Of a stretch of 12,403 bases of DNA, positions 1 to 7,439 are shown in pieces. Made by a program: the position numbers and the translations under genes. The DNA comes from CAYWNA01 sp964459305 (GTDB taxonomy: Bacteria; Planctomycetota; Planctomycetia; Pirellulales; Pirellulaceae): positions 1 through 12,403 of the forward strand of contig CAYWNA010000339.1 of the NCBI GenBank assembly GCA_964459305.1, written 5' to 3'. Position 1 is the stretch's first letter. Each line of letters starts with the position of its first letter. The notes under the pieces were generated by a model. That model made no database searches. It saw nothing but the letters and a program-made list of their open reading frames with translations, and was not told the origin of the DNA.

Positions 1-232
1 GCGGGATGTCGATCCGGCAGGTGCCGGTGAAGTCCCGTTCGAGTCCGCCTAGCACACGAAGCAGCGTCGATTTTCCGCTGCCATTCGCACCGCCGATGCC
101 GAGCCGTTCGCCGGGAAACACGGTGAAGTCAGCCAAACGACAGATAACGTGGTCGCTTTTGGAGACGGAGAGATTGCCAGCGCTGATGATGGGATCGGTC
201 GTCGTGCCTGAAGTCACGAAATCGGAGATCAC
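1..232 (-). CDS. tupC: Tungstate ABC transporter ATP-binding protein, N-terminal part (runs off window)
   Basis: This is the ATPase of the tungstate (or molybdate) importer whose binding protein and permease lie upstream. The visible 77 residues include a Walker A loop, GANGSGKST at residues 48-56, preceded by a strand/turn segment (FPGERLGIGG) typical of ABC ATPases. Signature, Walker B and switch His are outside the window. The start is read as GTG at 232-230, which overlaps the tupB stop in a GTGA tetranucleotide; a GGGAGA-like purine run lies about seven bases upstream. A second in-frame GTG five codons later is possible. The protein acts on the inner face of the cytoplasmic membrane. The family call is secure as an ABC ATPase. 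The substrate is inferred from the neighbours. Confidence 0.85.
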   Translation of the reverse strand, partial: MISDFVTSGTTTDPIISAGNLSVSKSDHVICRLADFTVFPGERLGIGGANGSGKSTLLRVLGGLERDFTGTCRIDIP

Positions 233-927
233 GTCACTGTCTCCCGATCCGCACGGCTGAGCGATGCGACGGCCACGGTCACAAGCAACGCGATCAGCAG
301 CAGAATGAGGCTCATTGCGACGCCGCGGGCAAATTCGCCGCGAGCCGTTTCGAGGGCCGTCGCCGTCGTCAGTGTGCGTGTCCGGCCGCAAATGTTCCCG
401 CCGACCATCATGGCGATACCCAACTCCGTGAAGCAGCGGGAAAATGCTGTCAGCACCGCCAAAACGATCGCCAGCCGAGTTTCGCGCAGATAAGTGATTG
501 CTCGCTGGACCGGTCCTGCTCCCAGTGTCCGGGCGGTTTCTGAGACACGTGGGTCGAGCCGCTGGATGGCTCCGTGTGTCCAAGTCGTCACGATCGGCAG
601 GGCAAGGAAGAATTCACCGATCACGATCGCCCACGTCGTGTAAAGCAGCTCGAAACTGCCCAATGGCCCTCGCCGTGACAGCACCGCATAGCACAACAGC
701 CCGATTAAGACAGTCGGCATCGCCATCCCAACACGGAACAGCACCACCAACAGCGACCGACCGGGAATTGCCTTGCGAGCCAGCAGCAGGCCTGTTCCGA
801 TGCCCGCGAATGACGCCGCGGCCACCGCCAGCGCTGAGACCCACACACTCCGGATCGCCGCGTCCATTACTGAAGCATCACATTGCCAAAGGAGCGTCAG
901 CGCGTCAACGATTCCCTCACGAATCAC
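229..927 (-). CDS. tupB: Tungstate ABC transporter permease
   Basis: A 232-residue polytopic inner-membrane permease that forms the channel for the oxyanion delivered by TupA. Hydrophobic segments lie at about residues 28-50, 58-82, 97-117, 152-176 and 203-226. The cytoplasmic EAA loop that docks on the ATPase is seen at about residues 130-149 (ETARTLGAGPVQRAITYLRE), followed by the FTELGIAMMVGGN stretch typical of TupB/WtpB-type permeases. The start is GTG at 927-925, overlapping the tupA stop as GTGA, with AAGGAA at 941-936 as ribosome binding site eight bases upstream. The length is normal for TupB. The overlap with genes on both sides implies translational coupling and one operon. Confidence 0.92.
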   Translation of the reverse strand: MIREGIVDALTLLWQCDASVMDAAIRSVWVSALAVAAASFAGIGTGLLLARKAIPGRSLLVVLFRVGMAMPTVLIGLLCYAVLSRRGPLGSFELLYTTWAIVIGEFFLALPIVTTWTHGAIQRLDPRVSETARTLGAGPVQRAITYLRETRLAIVLAVLTAFSRCFTELGIAMMVGGNICGRTRTLTTATALETARGEFARGVAMSLILLLIALLVTVAVASLSRADRETVT

Positions 928-1862
928 TCGAACGATTCCTTCTCTAACCGATCCGCATGAAACAGCACCTGCCCGTTGATCCGATACTCGGCGATCAACT
1001 GCTGCCCCTGCGCGGAAATCAGGAAATCAACGAACGCCCCGGCGAGCTTCGAATTGATCGACGGATGCTTGTCCGGGTTGACGACCATCACGGCGTAGGG
1101 ATTGCGAAGCCCGGCCGCTCCCGTCACCTGAGGAACAAGCTGGAACTTGCCGCTCTGCTTCAGCCACGTGCCTTCATCGGTCAGTACGTAGGCGTTCATC
1201 TCGTCAGCCATGACGAGCGTCGGTCCCATACCCTGTCCGCTCTCGACATAGCCTTCCCACTCCGGCCGACCCCCAGCCGTTTTCCACAACGAGCGTTCAC
1301 GTTTGTGGGTCCCGCTGTCGTCACCGCGTGACACGAAACGATGTTTTCCTGCGGCGATCTTCTTCAAGGCCGCAGCAGCATCGGGTCCGCGCGGCCCGGC
1401 CGGGTCGTCGGAGGGCCCGGCGATGAGCAAAAAATTGTGCATCACCGGTTCATGGCGAATCCCATGCCCAGCGCTCATGAATGCCTCCTCGGCAGATCGG
1501 GCATGGACGAGCACGGCGTCTACATCGCCAGACTCGCCCAGCTTCAAAGCCGCTCCCGTCCCGACCGCGATCACGTCCACGCGGCACGCGCTGGCCTTCT
1601 CAAACACGGGCACGAGCACATCGAGCAGTCCCGAATCGCGTGTGCTGGTCGTCGTCGCCAAACGCAGCACCGAACGACCCGACGAACCACTCTCGCGATC
1701 GGTTTTCGCGCTAGCGTCACTCAATGTCTTCGGCGACGCGCGATGAGTCGGCTCGCCGCACCCCACAAGCAGCAACAGTGGAACCAACAGGTATCCACCA
1801 CATGCCAAGCGCATCAACATCTGAAAGCGACTCCGCATAATGCCACTTTTGATAGGTTCCAT
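924..1862 (-). CDS. tupA: Tungstate-binding lipoprotein of ABC transporter
   Basis: The substrate-binding protein of a TupABC-type importer, probably lipid-anchored. It has a positively charged N-terminus, a hydrophobic stretch and a lipobox LLVGC with the candidate lipidated Cys35. A Ser/Thr-rich linker follows, then the binding domain. The TupA hallmarks are present: TTTS at residues 70-73 in LATTTSTRDSGLL, and SRGDDSGTHKRE at 178-189, both oxyanion-binding segments in this family. The specificity for tungstate over molybdate is known for TupA relatives and is inferred here. The start at 1862 is the longest choice; ATG at 1838 would give a more typical lipoprotein signal of about 27 residues. 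Neither has a strong Shine-Dalgarno. It is the first gene of the operon. Confidence 0.9.
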   Translation of the reverse strand: MEPIKSGIMRSRFQMLMRLACGGYLLVPLLLLVGCGEPTHRASPKTLSDASAKTDRESGSSGRSVLRLATTTSTRDSGLLDVLVPVFEKASACRVDVIAVGTGAALKLGESGDVDAVLVHARSAEEAFMSAGHGIRHEPVMHNFLLIAGPSDDPAGPRGPDAAAALKKIAAGKHRFVSRGDDSGTHKRERSLWKTAGGRPEWEGYVESGQGMGPTLVMADEMNAYVLTDEGTWLKQSGKFQLVPQVTGAAGLRNPYAVMVVNPDKHPSINSKLAGAFVDFLISAQGQQLIAEYRINGQVLFHADRLEKESFE

Positions 1863-2027
1863 TTGCCCGTAAAGCTGTAGGCCGAGACGTCAATATTGAG
1901 CTGCCACTATAGCGACCACTTATGGGGACCGCTAGCCGATGGCACAGCGATGCGATTTGAGGCTGTTTGGCCCCCGCCACGTGGGCGCTGCATTCCATCT
2001 ATACGTTACGTGACGAGTGAGTGGTGA
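1863..2027. other. Intergenic leader upstream of tupA, no gene seen
   Basis: This stretch separates tupA from the receptor remnant. Read from the minus strand it contains TATAGT near 1908-1913 as a possible -10 element for tupA, but no matching -35. I see no molybdenum-cofactor riboswitch and no convincing ModE-type palindrome. No ORF here shows protein-like features. Confidence 0.4.
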
Positions 2028-2198
2028 AGAAAAAGGTGTCGGGGAAAGCGCCTGTATTACCGTCTGCGAGCCGTGAATCTCCGCCTGTACGCCGAAAATC
2101 TGTTCGATGCTTTTTACATCGCCAGCTCGCGCAACACGGTGCGCAACCTTCCTGGCGCACCGTTCAATCTCCGCGGGGCTGTCGAATTGGCTTATTGA
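2028..2198 (+). pseudogene. C-terminal remnant of a TonB-dependent outer-membrane receptor
   Basis: In the plus frame ending with TGA at 2196-2198 the translation reads LRLYAENLFDAFYIASS, then PGAPFNLRGAVELAY before the stop. This matches the last beta-strands of TonB-dependent receptors: the N-L-F-D turn, the Y-(I/Y)-x-S segment, the PGAP(R/F) turn, and an alternating final strand ending in an aromatic residue. The frame is closed by a TGA at 2025-2027, so only about 56 codons remain and there is no plausible start, plug domain or barrel. It is therefore a decayed fragment, or the upstream part was lost by rearrangement. The 100-residue minus-strand ORF covering the same bases is its antisense shadow. 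The call rests on pattern recognition only. Confidence 0.6.
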
Positions 2199-2256
2199 GC
2201 GCGTGGTCGCAGGACGTTGTCGGCACGTCGTCATGTCAATGGATAGGGCATCATTG

Positions 2257-2291
2257 TAGGGTGGGGCAAGTCTTCGCGGCCCACCGGAATG
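2257..2291. repeat. Compact TAGGGTGGG/CCCACCGGA hairpin repeat
   Basis: A 35-base element running from TAGGGTGGGGC to GGCCCACCGGAATG with a ten-base loop region; GGTGGGGC can pair with GGCCCACC. It ends six bases beyond the stop codon of the DNA glycosylase gene. The same terminal motifs recur in the longer elements at 7235-7342 and 7440-7546, which makes this a dispersed repeat family. It may be cotranscribed as a 3'-end structure of the glycosylase mRNA. No T-run follows on either strand, so it is not a standard terminator. Confidence 0.65.
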
Positions 2292-2297
2292 GACTCC

Positions 2298-2951
2298 CTA
2301 CGTTCGCAACCGCTTCGGCCCGCTGACGAAGGCGTTGCCGCTGATATAGAAGCGCAGTTTCAACTCGTGCGCCGAGGTAACGCCGATTCGCGCGGAGCGG
2401 CCGATTGGGACTTGGCCAATGTCGAAGTCTCGGTCGTCCTCGATCCGCAACTCGGCGCCAACTGTCAAATCCAAACCGTCCAACTGGCGGTCGATGTCAA
2501 ACGCCTCGCACAGTTTCGCTGGCCCGCTGGCGAGTTCCAACAGGCTGTCTCGACCGCGGCGGCGTCGCATCACTGGGATCCCGACCAGGGGTTCGGCGGC
2601 CCGCACCAGCACGGCGCTGGCCATGTTCTCCGGCTCGGTCACCACGTTGAAACAATACCGAGCATGGATCGAATAGACATATGCGTGTCCGGGCGGACCG
2701 AACATGGTGGCGTTTTTTCGGGTCCGTCCGCGCGACGCATGGCACGCGGAATCGTTCTCAGCCAGATAAGCCTCCGTCTCGACGATACGTCCCGTGACAA
2801 CGCTTTCGGCCGTATGATGGACAAGAATCTTACCAAGTAGTTGTTGTGCCACCTCGACAGCATCGCGGTCGTAGAACTCTCGTGGCAGTGGCTCGGCACG
2901 GGGCCGGGTGTTCAGAAGTTCATTTTTTGTGGCCGTAGATCGTGAAACCAT
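2298..2951 (-). CDS. mpg: 3-methyladenine DNA glycosylase (AAG/MPG family)
   Basis: A base-excision-repair enzyme that removes alkylated purines such as 3-methyladenine and hypoxanthine. From the chosen start it has 217 residues, near the usual bacterial length of about 200. The family block is clear: GRIVETEAY at residues 54-62, with Glu60 equivalent to the catalytic Glu125 of human AAG and Tyr62 to the intercalating-loop Tyr127, then CHASRGRTRKNATMFGPPGHAYVY and LVRAAEPL. The usual YGxxxCxN segment is altered to HARYCFN. The reading frame is open to 3077, but the ATG at 2951 is the most plausible start. Homology begins only at about residue 22 (LPREFYDRD). Residues about 7-18 are encoded by one arm of an inverted repeat, so the native start may have been displaced. 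The Shine-Dalgarno is weak. It is divergent from the plus-strand esterase gene. Confidence 0.88.
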   Translation of the reverse strand: MVSRSTATKNELLNTRPRAEPLPREFYDRDAVEVAQQLLGKILVHHTAESVVTGRIVETEAYLAENDSACHASRGRTRKNATMFGPPGHAYVYSIHARYCFNVVTEPENMASAVLVRAAEPLVGIPVMRRRRGRDSLLELASGPAKLCEAFDIDRQLDGLDLTVGAELRIEDDRDFDIGQVPIGRSARIGVTSAHELKLRFYISGNAFVSGPKRLRT

Positions 2952-2996
2952 TGAGCGTTTTTCCGTCAAAAAATGAATTTCTGAACACCCGACCCC
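2900..2996. repeat. 30-bp imperfect inverted repeat (MITE-like) over the glycosylase start
   Basis: Arms 2900-2929 and 2967-2996 are complementary at 28 of 30 positions, around a 37-base loop. Each arm carries GGGTGTTCAGAA and a TTCATTTTTT tract. The ATG proposed for the DNA glycosylase lies in the loop, and one arm is translated as its N-terminus. The outer edge is followed by an AT-rich stretch that probably holds the promoter of the esterase gene. The structure resembles a small non-autonomous element or a long bidirectional hairpin. Its mobility is not shown. Confidence 0.75.
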
Positions 2997-3056
2997 TAAT
3001 TGGTTTGCAGTTTGAGTTATAAATATCGATGCACGTGACTTCCGAACCAACATCGC

Positions 3057-3062
3057 AGGAGA
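3057..3062 (+). promoter_or_regulatory. Ribosome binding site that fixes the esterase start
   Basis: AGGAGA lies eight bases before the ATG at 3071. It supports that start over the upstream in-frame ATG at 3029, and the choice puts a clean signal peptide at the very N-terminus. Confidence 0.8.
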
Positions 3063-3070
3063 CCTTCGCC

Positions 3071-5284
3071 ATGACAAGTAGGCTGTTTCACTCGTTCTCT
3101 CGACTTCCAGTGCTGGTTTTCCTTGCCAGCTTCCTGCTAATGGGACCGCTTGCGGTGGCCGGCCCGCGCGTCTTGCCGGAGGGCCAGATGCCGAATGACC
3201 AGCGGCTGGAGCCGCCCAAGGATCTGAACGGCTATTTTCCGTTTATCGTTCCCAAGACGAAAGAAGCCTGGGAAACACGAGCTGCGAAACTACGTCGGCG
3301 TGTACTCGTGGCCACCGGCCTTTGGCCGATGCCGGAGAAGACGCCGCTGAACCCTGTCATTTACGGCCGCGTCGACCGGGAAGGCTTCACTGTCGAAAAA
3401 GTCTATTTCGAAAGCTGCCCCAATCACTACGTCACGGGATTGCTCTTCCGTCCCAAGGGTAAAACGGGCCGATTGCCCGCCGTGCTGTGCCCTCACGGCC
3501 ACGGCGGGCGCCTGCAGGATTACGGCGAGAAGAAGATTCGCTCGCTTCTTGTGCAAGGCGCCGAACGGTTCGAGGCATCGGGTCGTTATCCGAAACTCGC
3601 CCGTTGCGCCGGGTTGGCTCGCATGGGTTGTGTGACGTTCATCTACGACATGATCGGCTATGCCGACAGTGTGCAGCTCTCCCGACAGCTTGCTCATGGA
3701 TTCAAAAAACAGCGCCCGGAATTCGACACCAAAGAAAGCTGGGGCTTCTTCAGCACCCAAGCCGAACTGCGTCTGCAAAGCATCATGGGATTGCAGACCT
3801 GGAATTCCGTCCGGGGGCTCGATTTCTTGTGCAGCCTGCCGGATGTCGACCCGCAGCGAATCGGAGTCACCGGCGGCAGCGGAGGAGGCACGCAGACCAT
3901 TCTACTTGGCGCGATCGATCCCCGGCCCGTTGTCGCATTCCCACAGGGCATGGTCTCCACCGCCATGCAAGGTGGCTGTACGTGCGAAAACTGCTGCTTG
4001 CTTCGCGTCGGCACCGGCAATGTGGAACTGACCGCTCTGTTTGCGCCCAAGCCGCAGGGCATGACGGCGGCCAACGACTGGACCAAGGAGATGATGACCA
4101 AGGGCTATCCCGAATTGCAGCAGGTCTACCAGCTGGTTGGTGCGAAGGACAACGTCGTGTGCGCGGCCCAGTTACACTTCCCACACAACTACAACTACGT
4201 GACTCGCGCCTTGATGTACAGTTGGTTCAACAAGTACCTCAAGCTCGGTCTGCCGGAACCGATTGTCGAGGAGGACTACCCACCCCTGACACCCGATGAA
4301 TACACAGTTTGGGACGACCAGCATCCTCGGCCCGCGGGCGGGGACGAATACGAGCGGGCGTTAACCAAGTGGATGGACGAACAATCCGGACGTCAAATCG
4401 CCGCTTTGACGCCCAAAGACGCCGGTTCTCTGGCCAAGTACCGCGAGATCGTCGGCGGTGCCTTCGACACAATCATCGGACGGTCCTTGTCCGAGGTTGG
4501 CGAGATCGAACACGAAAGAGTCGGCGAACAAGATCGCGGCGACTACGTGTTGTCCAAGGAACTAGTCCGTGTCAAGCAACATGGCGAGGAGTTGCCTGTT
4601 GTGCGGCTGTGTCCCAAGGATGCGGAGCGGAACGAGCGGGTTGTGATTTGGATTGACGGAGCGGGTAAAGGCGGTGTGTTCGCCGACGACGGCTCGCCGC
4701 GTCAAGAGATCGCTCGGCTGCTTGCTGGGGGTGCTTCCATCGTCAGCGCCGATTTGTCGCACCAAGGCGAGTTCTTGGCCGATGGCAAACCGCTACCCCA
4801 GGCGCCCGTCGTGAAAAACCCGCGCGAATTCGCGGGCTATACGTTCGGCTACAACCACACGCTGTTCGCCCAACGCGCTCACGATGTACTTTCATTGATC
4901 GCTTCGGTGCGCAGTGGCGAAGACGCGCCGCAACGGGTCGATCTAGTCGGTGTGGGTGGTGCCGGCCCATGCGTGGCCGCAGCCCTCGCATTGGCGGGCA
5001 CGGCGGTCGAGCGTGCGGCCGTGGACACTTGTGGTTTCCGCTTCGTCGACTTGACCAGCTACCGCGATGCGAACTTCTCGCCGGGGCCCGTGAAATACGG
5101 GGATCTACCGGCTTTGCTGGCCCTATCCACACCTCAAAAACTGTGGCTGGCCGGGGAAGAGAAGCTTCCCGACATCGTGGCTGCTGCCTATCATGTTGAC
5201 GGCAGAGGCGACCGTGTGACTCTGTTTTCCGGCGACCAGAACGACGTGGCAGCAGCGGCGGTCGAATGGTTGCGGGCGGAGTGA
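3071..5284 (+). CDS. Secreted two-module alpha/beta hydrolase, acetyl-xylan-esterase-like
   Basis: A 737-residue exported hydrolase, probably a carbohydrate or small-ester esterase. Residues 1-25 form a signal peptide ending AVA-G. Module one (about 60-410) has CPHGHGG near residue 140, the nucleophile elbow TGGSGGG with Ser270, VGAKDN with candidate Asp360, and HFPHNYNYVTRALMYSWFNKYL with candidate His372 (or His369). It also has a Cys-rich CTCENCC segment seen in this planctomycete group. Module two (about 500-737) again looks like an alpha/beta hydrolase: VIWIDGAGKGG, GYTFGYNHTLFAQRAHDVL, then an elbow GVGGAG at 627-632 where the Ser position is Gly, and FSGDQND near the C-terminus. Module two is probably inactive or binding. 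It is transcribed alone, with an AT-rich TATAAA at 3018-3023 as a possible -10 but no clear -35. The substrate cannot be read from sequence. Confidence 0.85.
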   Translation: MTSRLFHSFSRLPVLVFLASFLLMGPLAVAGPRVLPEGQMPNDQRLEPPKDLNGYFPFIVPKTKEAWETRAAKLRRRVLVATGLWPMPEKTPLNPVIYGRVDREGFTVEKVYFESCPNHYVTGLLFRPKGKTGRLPAVLCPHGHGGRLQDYGEKKIRSLLVQGAERFEASGRYPKLARCAGLARMGCVTFIYDMIGYADSVQLSRQLAHGFKKQRPEFDTKESWGFFSTQAELRLQSIMGLQTWNSVRGLDFLCSLPDVDPQRIGVTGGSGGGTQTILLGAIDPRPVVAFPQGMVSTAMQGGCTCENCCLLRVGTGNVELTALFAPKPQGMTAANDWTKEMMTKGYPELQQVYQLVGAKDNVVCAAQLHFPHNYNYVTRALMYSWFNKYLKLGLPEPIVEEDYPPLTPDEYTVWDDQHPRPAGGDEYERALTKWMDEQSGRQIAALTPKDAGSLAKYREIVGGAFDTIIGRSLSEVGEIEHERVGEQDRGDYVLSKELVRVKQHGEELPVVRLCPKDAERNERVVIWIDGAGKGGVFADDGSPRQEIARLLAGGASIVSADLSHQGEFLADGKPLPQAPVVKNPREFAGYTFGYNHTLFAQRAHDVLSLIASVRSGEDAPQRVDLVGVGGAGPCVAAALALAGTAVERAAVDTCGFRFVDLTSYRDANFSPGPVKYGDLPALLALSTPQKLWLAGEEKLPDIVAAAYHVDGRGDRVTLFSGDQNDVAAAAVEWLRAE

Positions 5285-5313
5285 CTGGCGTCGCTCTGGA
5301 GCGGCGATAGTGA

Positions 5314-5386
5314 CTCGTTTAACCGCAAGCCGGAGGCGTGCGCGCCCCCAGCCTACGCGCACGCCTCCGGCTTGCGGTTAAACGAG
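5314..5386. repeat. Perfect 31-bp hairpin repeat after the esterase gene
   Basis: Arms 5314-5344 and 5356-5386 are exactly complementary over 31 bases around an 11-base loop (CCCCCAGCCTA). The arm begins CTCGTTTAACCGCAAGCCGG and continues AGGCG. It lies 29 bases after the esterase stop. A diverged relative with the same GTTTAACC...AAGCCGGAGGCG core lies at 8957-9048. There is no T-tract, so although it would form a very stable RNA stem it is better described as a REP-like dispersed palindrome that may protect or end the upstream mRNA. Confidence 0.85.
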
Positions 5387-5470
5387 CAAATGTACCAAAC
5401 CTCACCGGTAGCAGTGAAGACTGGATAGCGGGCACTGGCGGCTGAACACTAAACTCTCAACACTCAACCG

Positions 5471-7183
5471 ATGCATAACACCATGGAACGCTCCCAACGC
5501 ATTGGCGGCGTTATTCATACGTATCAGAAGTACGATCCGAAGAAGTTCCCCAGTCCAACGCAACCGCCGCCGGACATGGTTGGCCCCGCCTTCGATCATA
5601 TGTTGATGTTCGGCGGCATGCGGCATTTGACCGAAGAGGAACTTGCTCGCGCCGTCCAGATTGACCCCAGTCAGATCGCTGGTTTGGGGCCGAGCCTGGA
5701 TGCCTTGATCGCCATCTTATTGGAACGGAAACGGAAGATCCTGGCGAAGCACGAAACCGATACGGTCCAGGTAAAGGCGCGGCATGTCTACCACGAGGTC
5801 GCGGCGGAGTGCGACCCTCCACCCAAGCTTCGGCCACTGTTCGAGCAAACTGTCCGCGAGGAGCAGATCTACGACTTCGAGCGACTGTGGTACTCGTTAG
5901 ACGACGAACGTTCGCCCTTTGCCCGCCGCCTAGTCCACTTGATCGAGGCGCTCGGCGACAAGTACCAGGTGGACGAGCTGGCTGCCAAGTACGAGTTCAC
6001 CGGGCGGACGTCCATGACGGTACCGCAAGCGTTGGAAATCAAGGAAGAGCTGGAGAAGATCGACGAGTTGCTCAAGCAATTGGAGGAAGCCCGCGAGACG
6101 GCTCAAATCGCAGTCATCGACATGGAGGCGCTGGCCGAGTTCACTGAACCGGGCGACATGGAGCGGCTGGAAGAGCTGCAGCAAATGGTCGAGGAGTACA
6201 TGCGCGAGATGGCCGAGCGTCAGGGACTGACGAACGAAAACGGTGCATTTCAACTGACGCCCAAGGCCTACAAGCTCTTTCAGAGCAGACTCCTGGAGCG
6301 CATCTTCAGCAACCTGCAGCCCTCGCGCACCGGCCGGCACCAGGGACCGGTGGTCGGCGAAGGTGCCGTCGAGTTGCAGCAGACCAAGTCATACGAATTC
6401 GGTGATTCCATCACGCACATGGATATCCCACAGTCGATGGTTAACGCCTTGGTGCGCGGCGGAGTCGGGCTGCCGGTGCGTCTGAAGTCCGATGACATCG
6501 AGGTCCATCGCACTCGCAACACGCCGAAATGCGCGACCGTGGTCATCATGGACATGAGCGGCTCGATGCGGTACGACGCACAGTACATCAACGTCAAGCG
6601 GATGGGCCTGGCGCTAAGCGGTTTGATTCGCGGCGAATATCCCGGAGATTATTTGAACTTCGTCGAGATGTACACGTTTGCCAAGCCGCGGCGTAGTGGC
6701 GAGATCATTGAGCTGCTGCCCAAGCCGGTGACGATCTACGACCCGGTCGTGCGTTTCCGCGTGGACATGAGTCGCGACGATATCAGCGAATACCAGATTC
6801 CGCCACACTTTACCAACATCCAACGGTCACTTCAGATTGCCCGGCAGTCTCTGGTCGCTCAGGACACGCCGAATCGTCAAATCATTCTGATTACCGACGG
6901 ACTCCCAACCGCACACTACGAAGGATCGTGGCTCTATCTTTTGTATCCACCCGATCTGTTGACCGAGAAGGCGACGATGCGCGAAGGGCTGTTGTGCCAT
7001 CGTGAGGGAATCACGATCAACATCTTCCTCGTGCCAAGCTGGTCTCAATCGGAGGAAGACGTTCGGTTCGCCTACCGGCTGGCGGAATCCACGCAAGGGC
7101 GGGTCTTCTTCACGGCCGGAAACGACTTGGACCGATACGTCGTTTGGGACTACGTGAATCGCAAACGCGAAATTGTGGCGTAG
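5471..7183 (+). CDS. VWA-domain (von Willebrand factor A) cytoplasmic protein
   Basis: A 570-residue soluble protein with no signal peptide. Residues about 1-260 are acidic and helical, with a coiled-coil-like stretch at about 190-250 (EIKEELEKIDELLKQLEEAR, MERLEELQQMVEEY). The C-terminal part, from about 350 to 555, is a VWA domain with a complete metal-ion-dependent adhesion site: DMSGS at 361-365, Thr448 in FTNIQRSL, and TDG at 475-477. Such proteins usually work with a MoxR or magnesium-chelatase-type AAA+ ATPase as an adaptor or assembly factor, but none is encoded beside it here. ATG 5471 and ATG 5483 are both possible starts. Neither has a Shine-Dalgarno; the upstream bases are a C/A-rich CACTAAACTC-like tract. 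The biological client is unknown. Confidence 0.85.
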   Translation: MHNTMERSQRIGGVIHTYQKYDPKKFPSPTQPPPDMVGPAFDHMLMFGGMRHLTEEELARAVQIDPSQIAGLGPSLDALIAILLERKRKILAKHETDTVQVKARHVYHEVAAECDPPPKLRPLFEQTVREEQIYDFERLWYSLDDERSPFARRLVHLIEALGDKYQVDELAAKYEFTGRTSMTVPQALEIKEELEKIDELLKQLEEARETAQIAVIDMEALAEFTEPGDMERLEELQQMVEEYMREMAERQGLTNENGAFQLTPKAYKLFQSRLLERIFSNLQPSRTGRHQGPVVGEGAVELQQTKSYEFGDSITHMDIPQSMVNALVRGGVGLPVRLKSDDIEVHRTRNTPKCATVVIMDMSGSMRYDAQYINVKRMGLALSGLIRGEYPGDYLNFVEMYTFAKPRRSGEIIELLPKPVTIYDPVVRFRVDMSRDDISEYQIPPHFTNIQRSLQIARQSLVAQDTPNRQIILITDGLPTAHYEGSWLYLLYPPDLLTEKATMREGLLCHREGITINIFLVPSWSQSEEDVRFAYRLAESTQGRVFFTAGNDLDRYVVWDYVNRKREIVA

Positions 7184-7192
7184 ATGCCGTAC

Positions 7193-7211
7193 TGCACGCT
7201 GCCAGCGTGCA
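7193..7211. repeat. Short perfect hairpin after the VWA gene
   Basis: TGCACGCT and AGCGTGCA form an eight-base-pair stem around a GCC loop, ten bases after the VWA stop codon. No run of T follows. It may slow exonucleases or contribute to termination, but this is inference. Confidence 0.5.
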
Positions 7212-7234
7212 CAATCCCGACCAAGAAGTCCACG

Positions 7235-7342
7235 TAGGGTGGGCCACAGCGACCAATGCCGTGTGCGGTAAATCGCCGACAACCAACCGCGGTGCCGAAA
7301 GATGTCACATCGGCACACAACCAGCGGCGGCCCACCGGAATG
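7235..7342 (+). repeat. TAGGGTGGGCC...GGCCCACCGGAA element, copy A
   Basis: A 108-base segment with conserved ends: TAGGGTGGGCCACAGC on the left and GGCGGCCCACCGGAATG on the right. The ends are imperfect inverted repeats of each other. It fills part of the convergent region between the VWA gene and the HMGR-like gene. Copy B lies about 100 bases away in opposite orientation with the same termini but a different interior, and a 35-base compact version is at 2257-2291. Confidence 0.6.
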
Positions 7343-7407
7343 TGCCCGCCATCGCTGTTGCGACCGCATCGTGCCGAACGACCCCTTCCCCAATGGAGCA
7401 GCAGTCA

Positions 7408-7427
7408 GCGCGAAGCACGCTTCGCGC
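7408..7427. repeat. Perfect 8-bp hairpin between repeat copies A and B
   Basis: GCGCGAAG and CTTCGCGC pair perfectly around the loop CACG. It sits in the spacer between the two inverted copies of the TAGGGTGGG element. Nothing in this spacer looks coding. Confidence 0.45.
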
Positions 7428-7439
7428 GATGGACGGCGA

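Noticed and set aside
1863..1940. Molybdenum-cofactor riboswitch or ModE operator upstream of tupA
   Set aside because: Only a TATAGT and a short CAATATTG palindrome are present; no conserved riboswitch core or paired ModE half-sites could be found.
1932..2234. 100-codon minus-strand ORF
   Set aside because: It is the antisense shadow of the TonB-receptor-like C-terminal frame, which explains its protein-like texture.
3487..4299. 270-codon plus-strand ORF inside the esterase gene
   Set aside because: An out-of-frame shadow of the esterase; it has no motif and no start signal.
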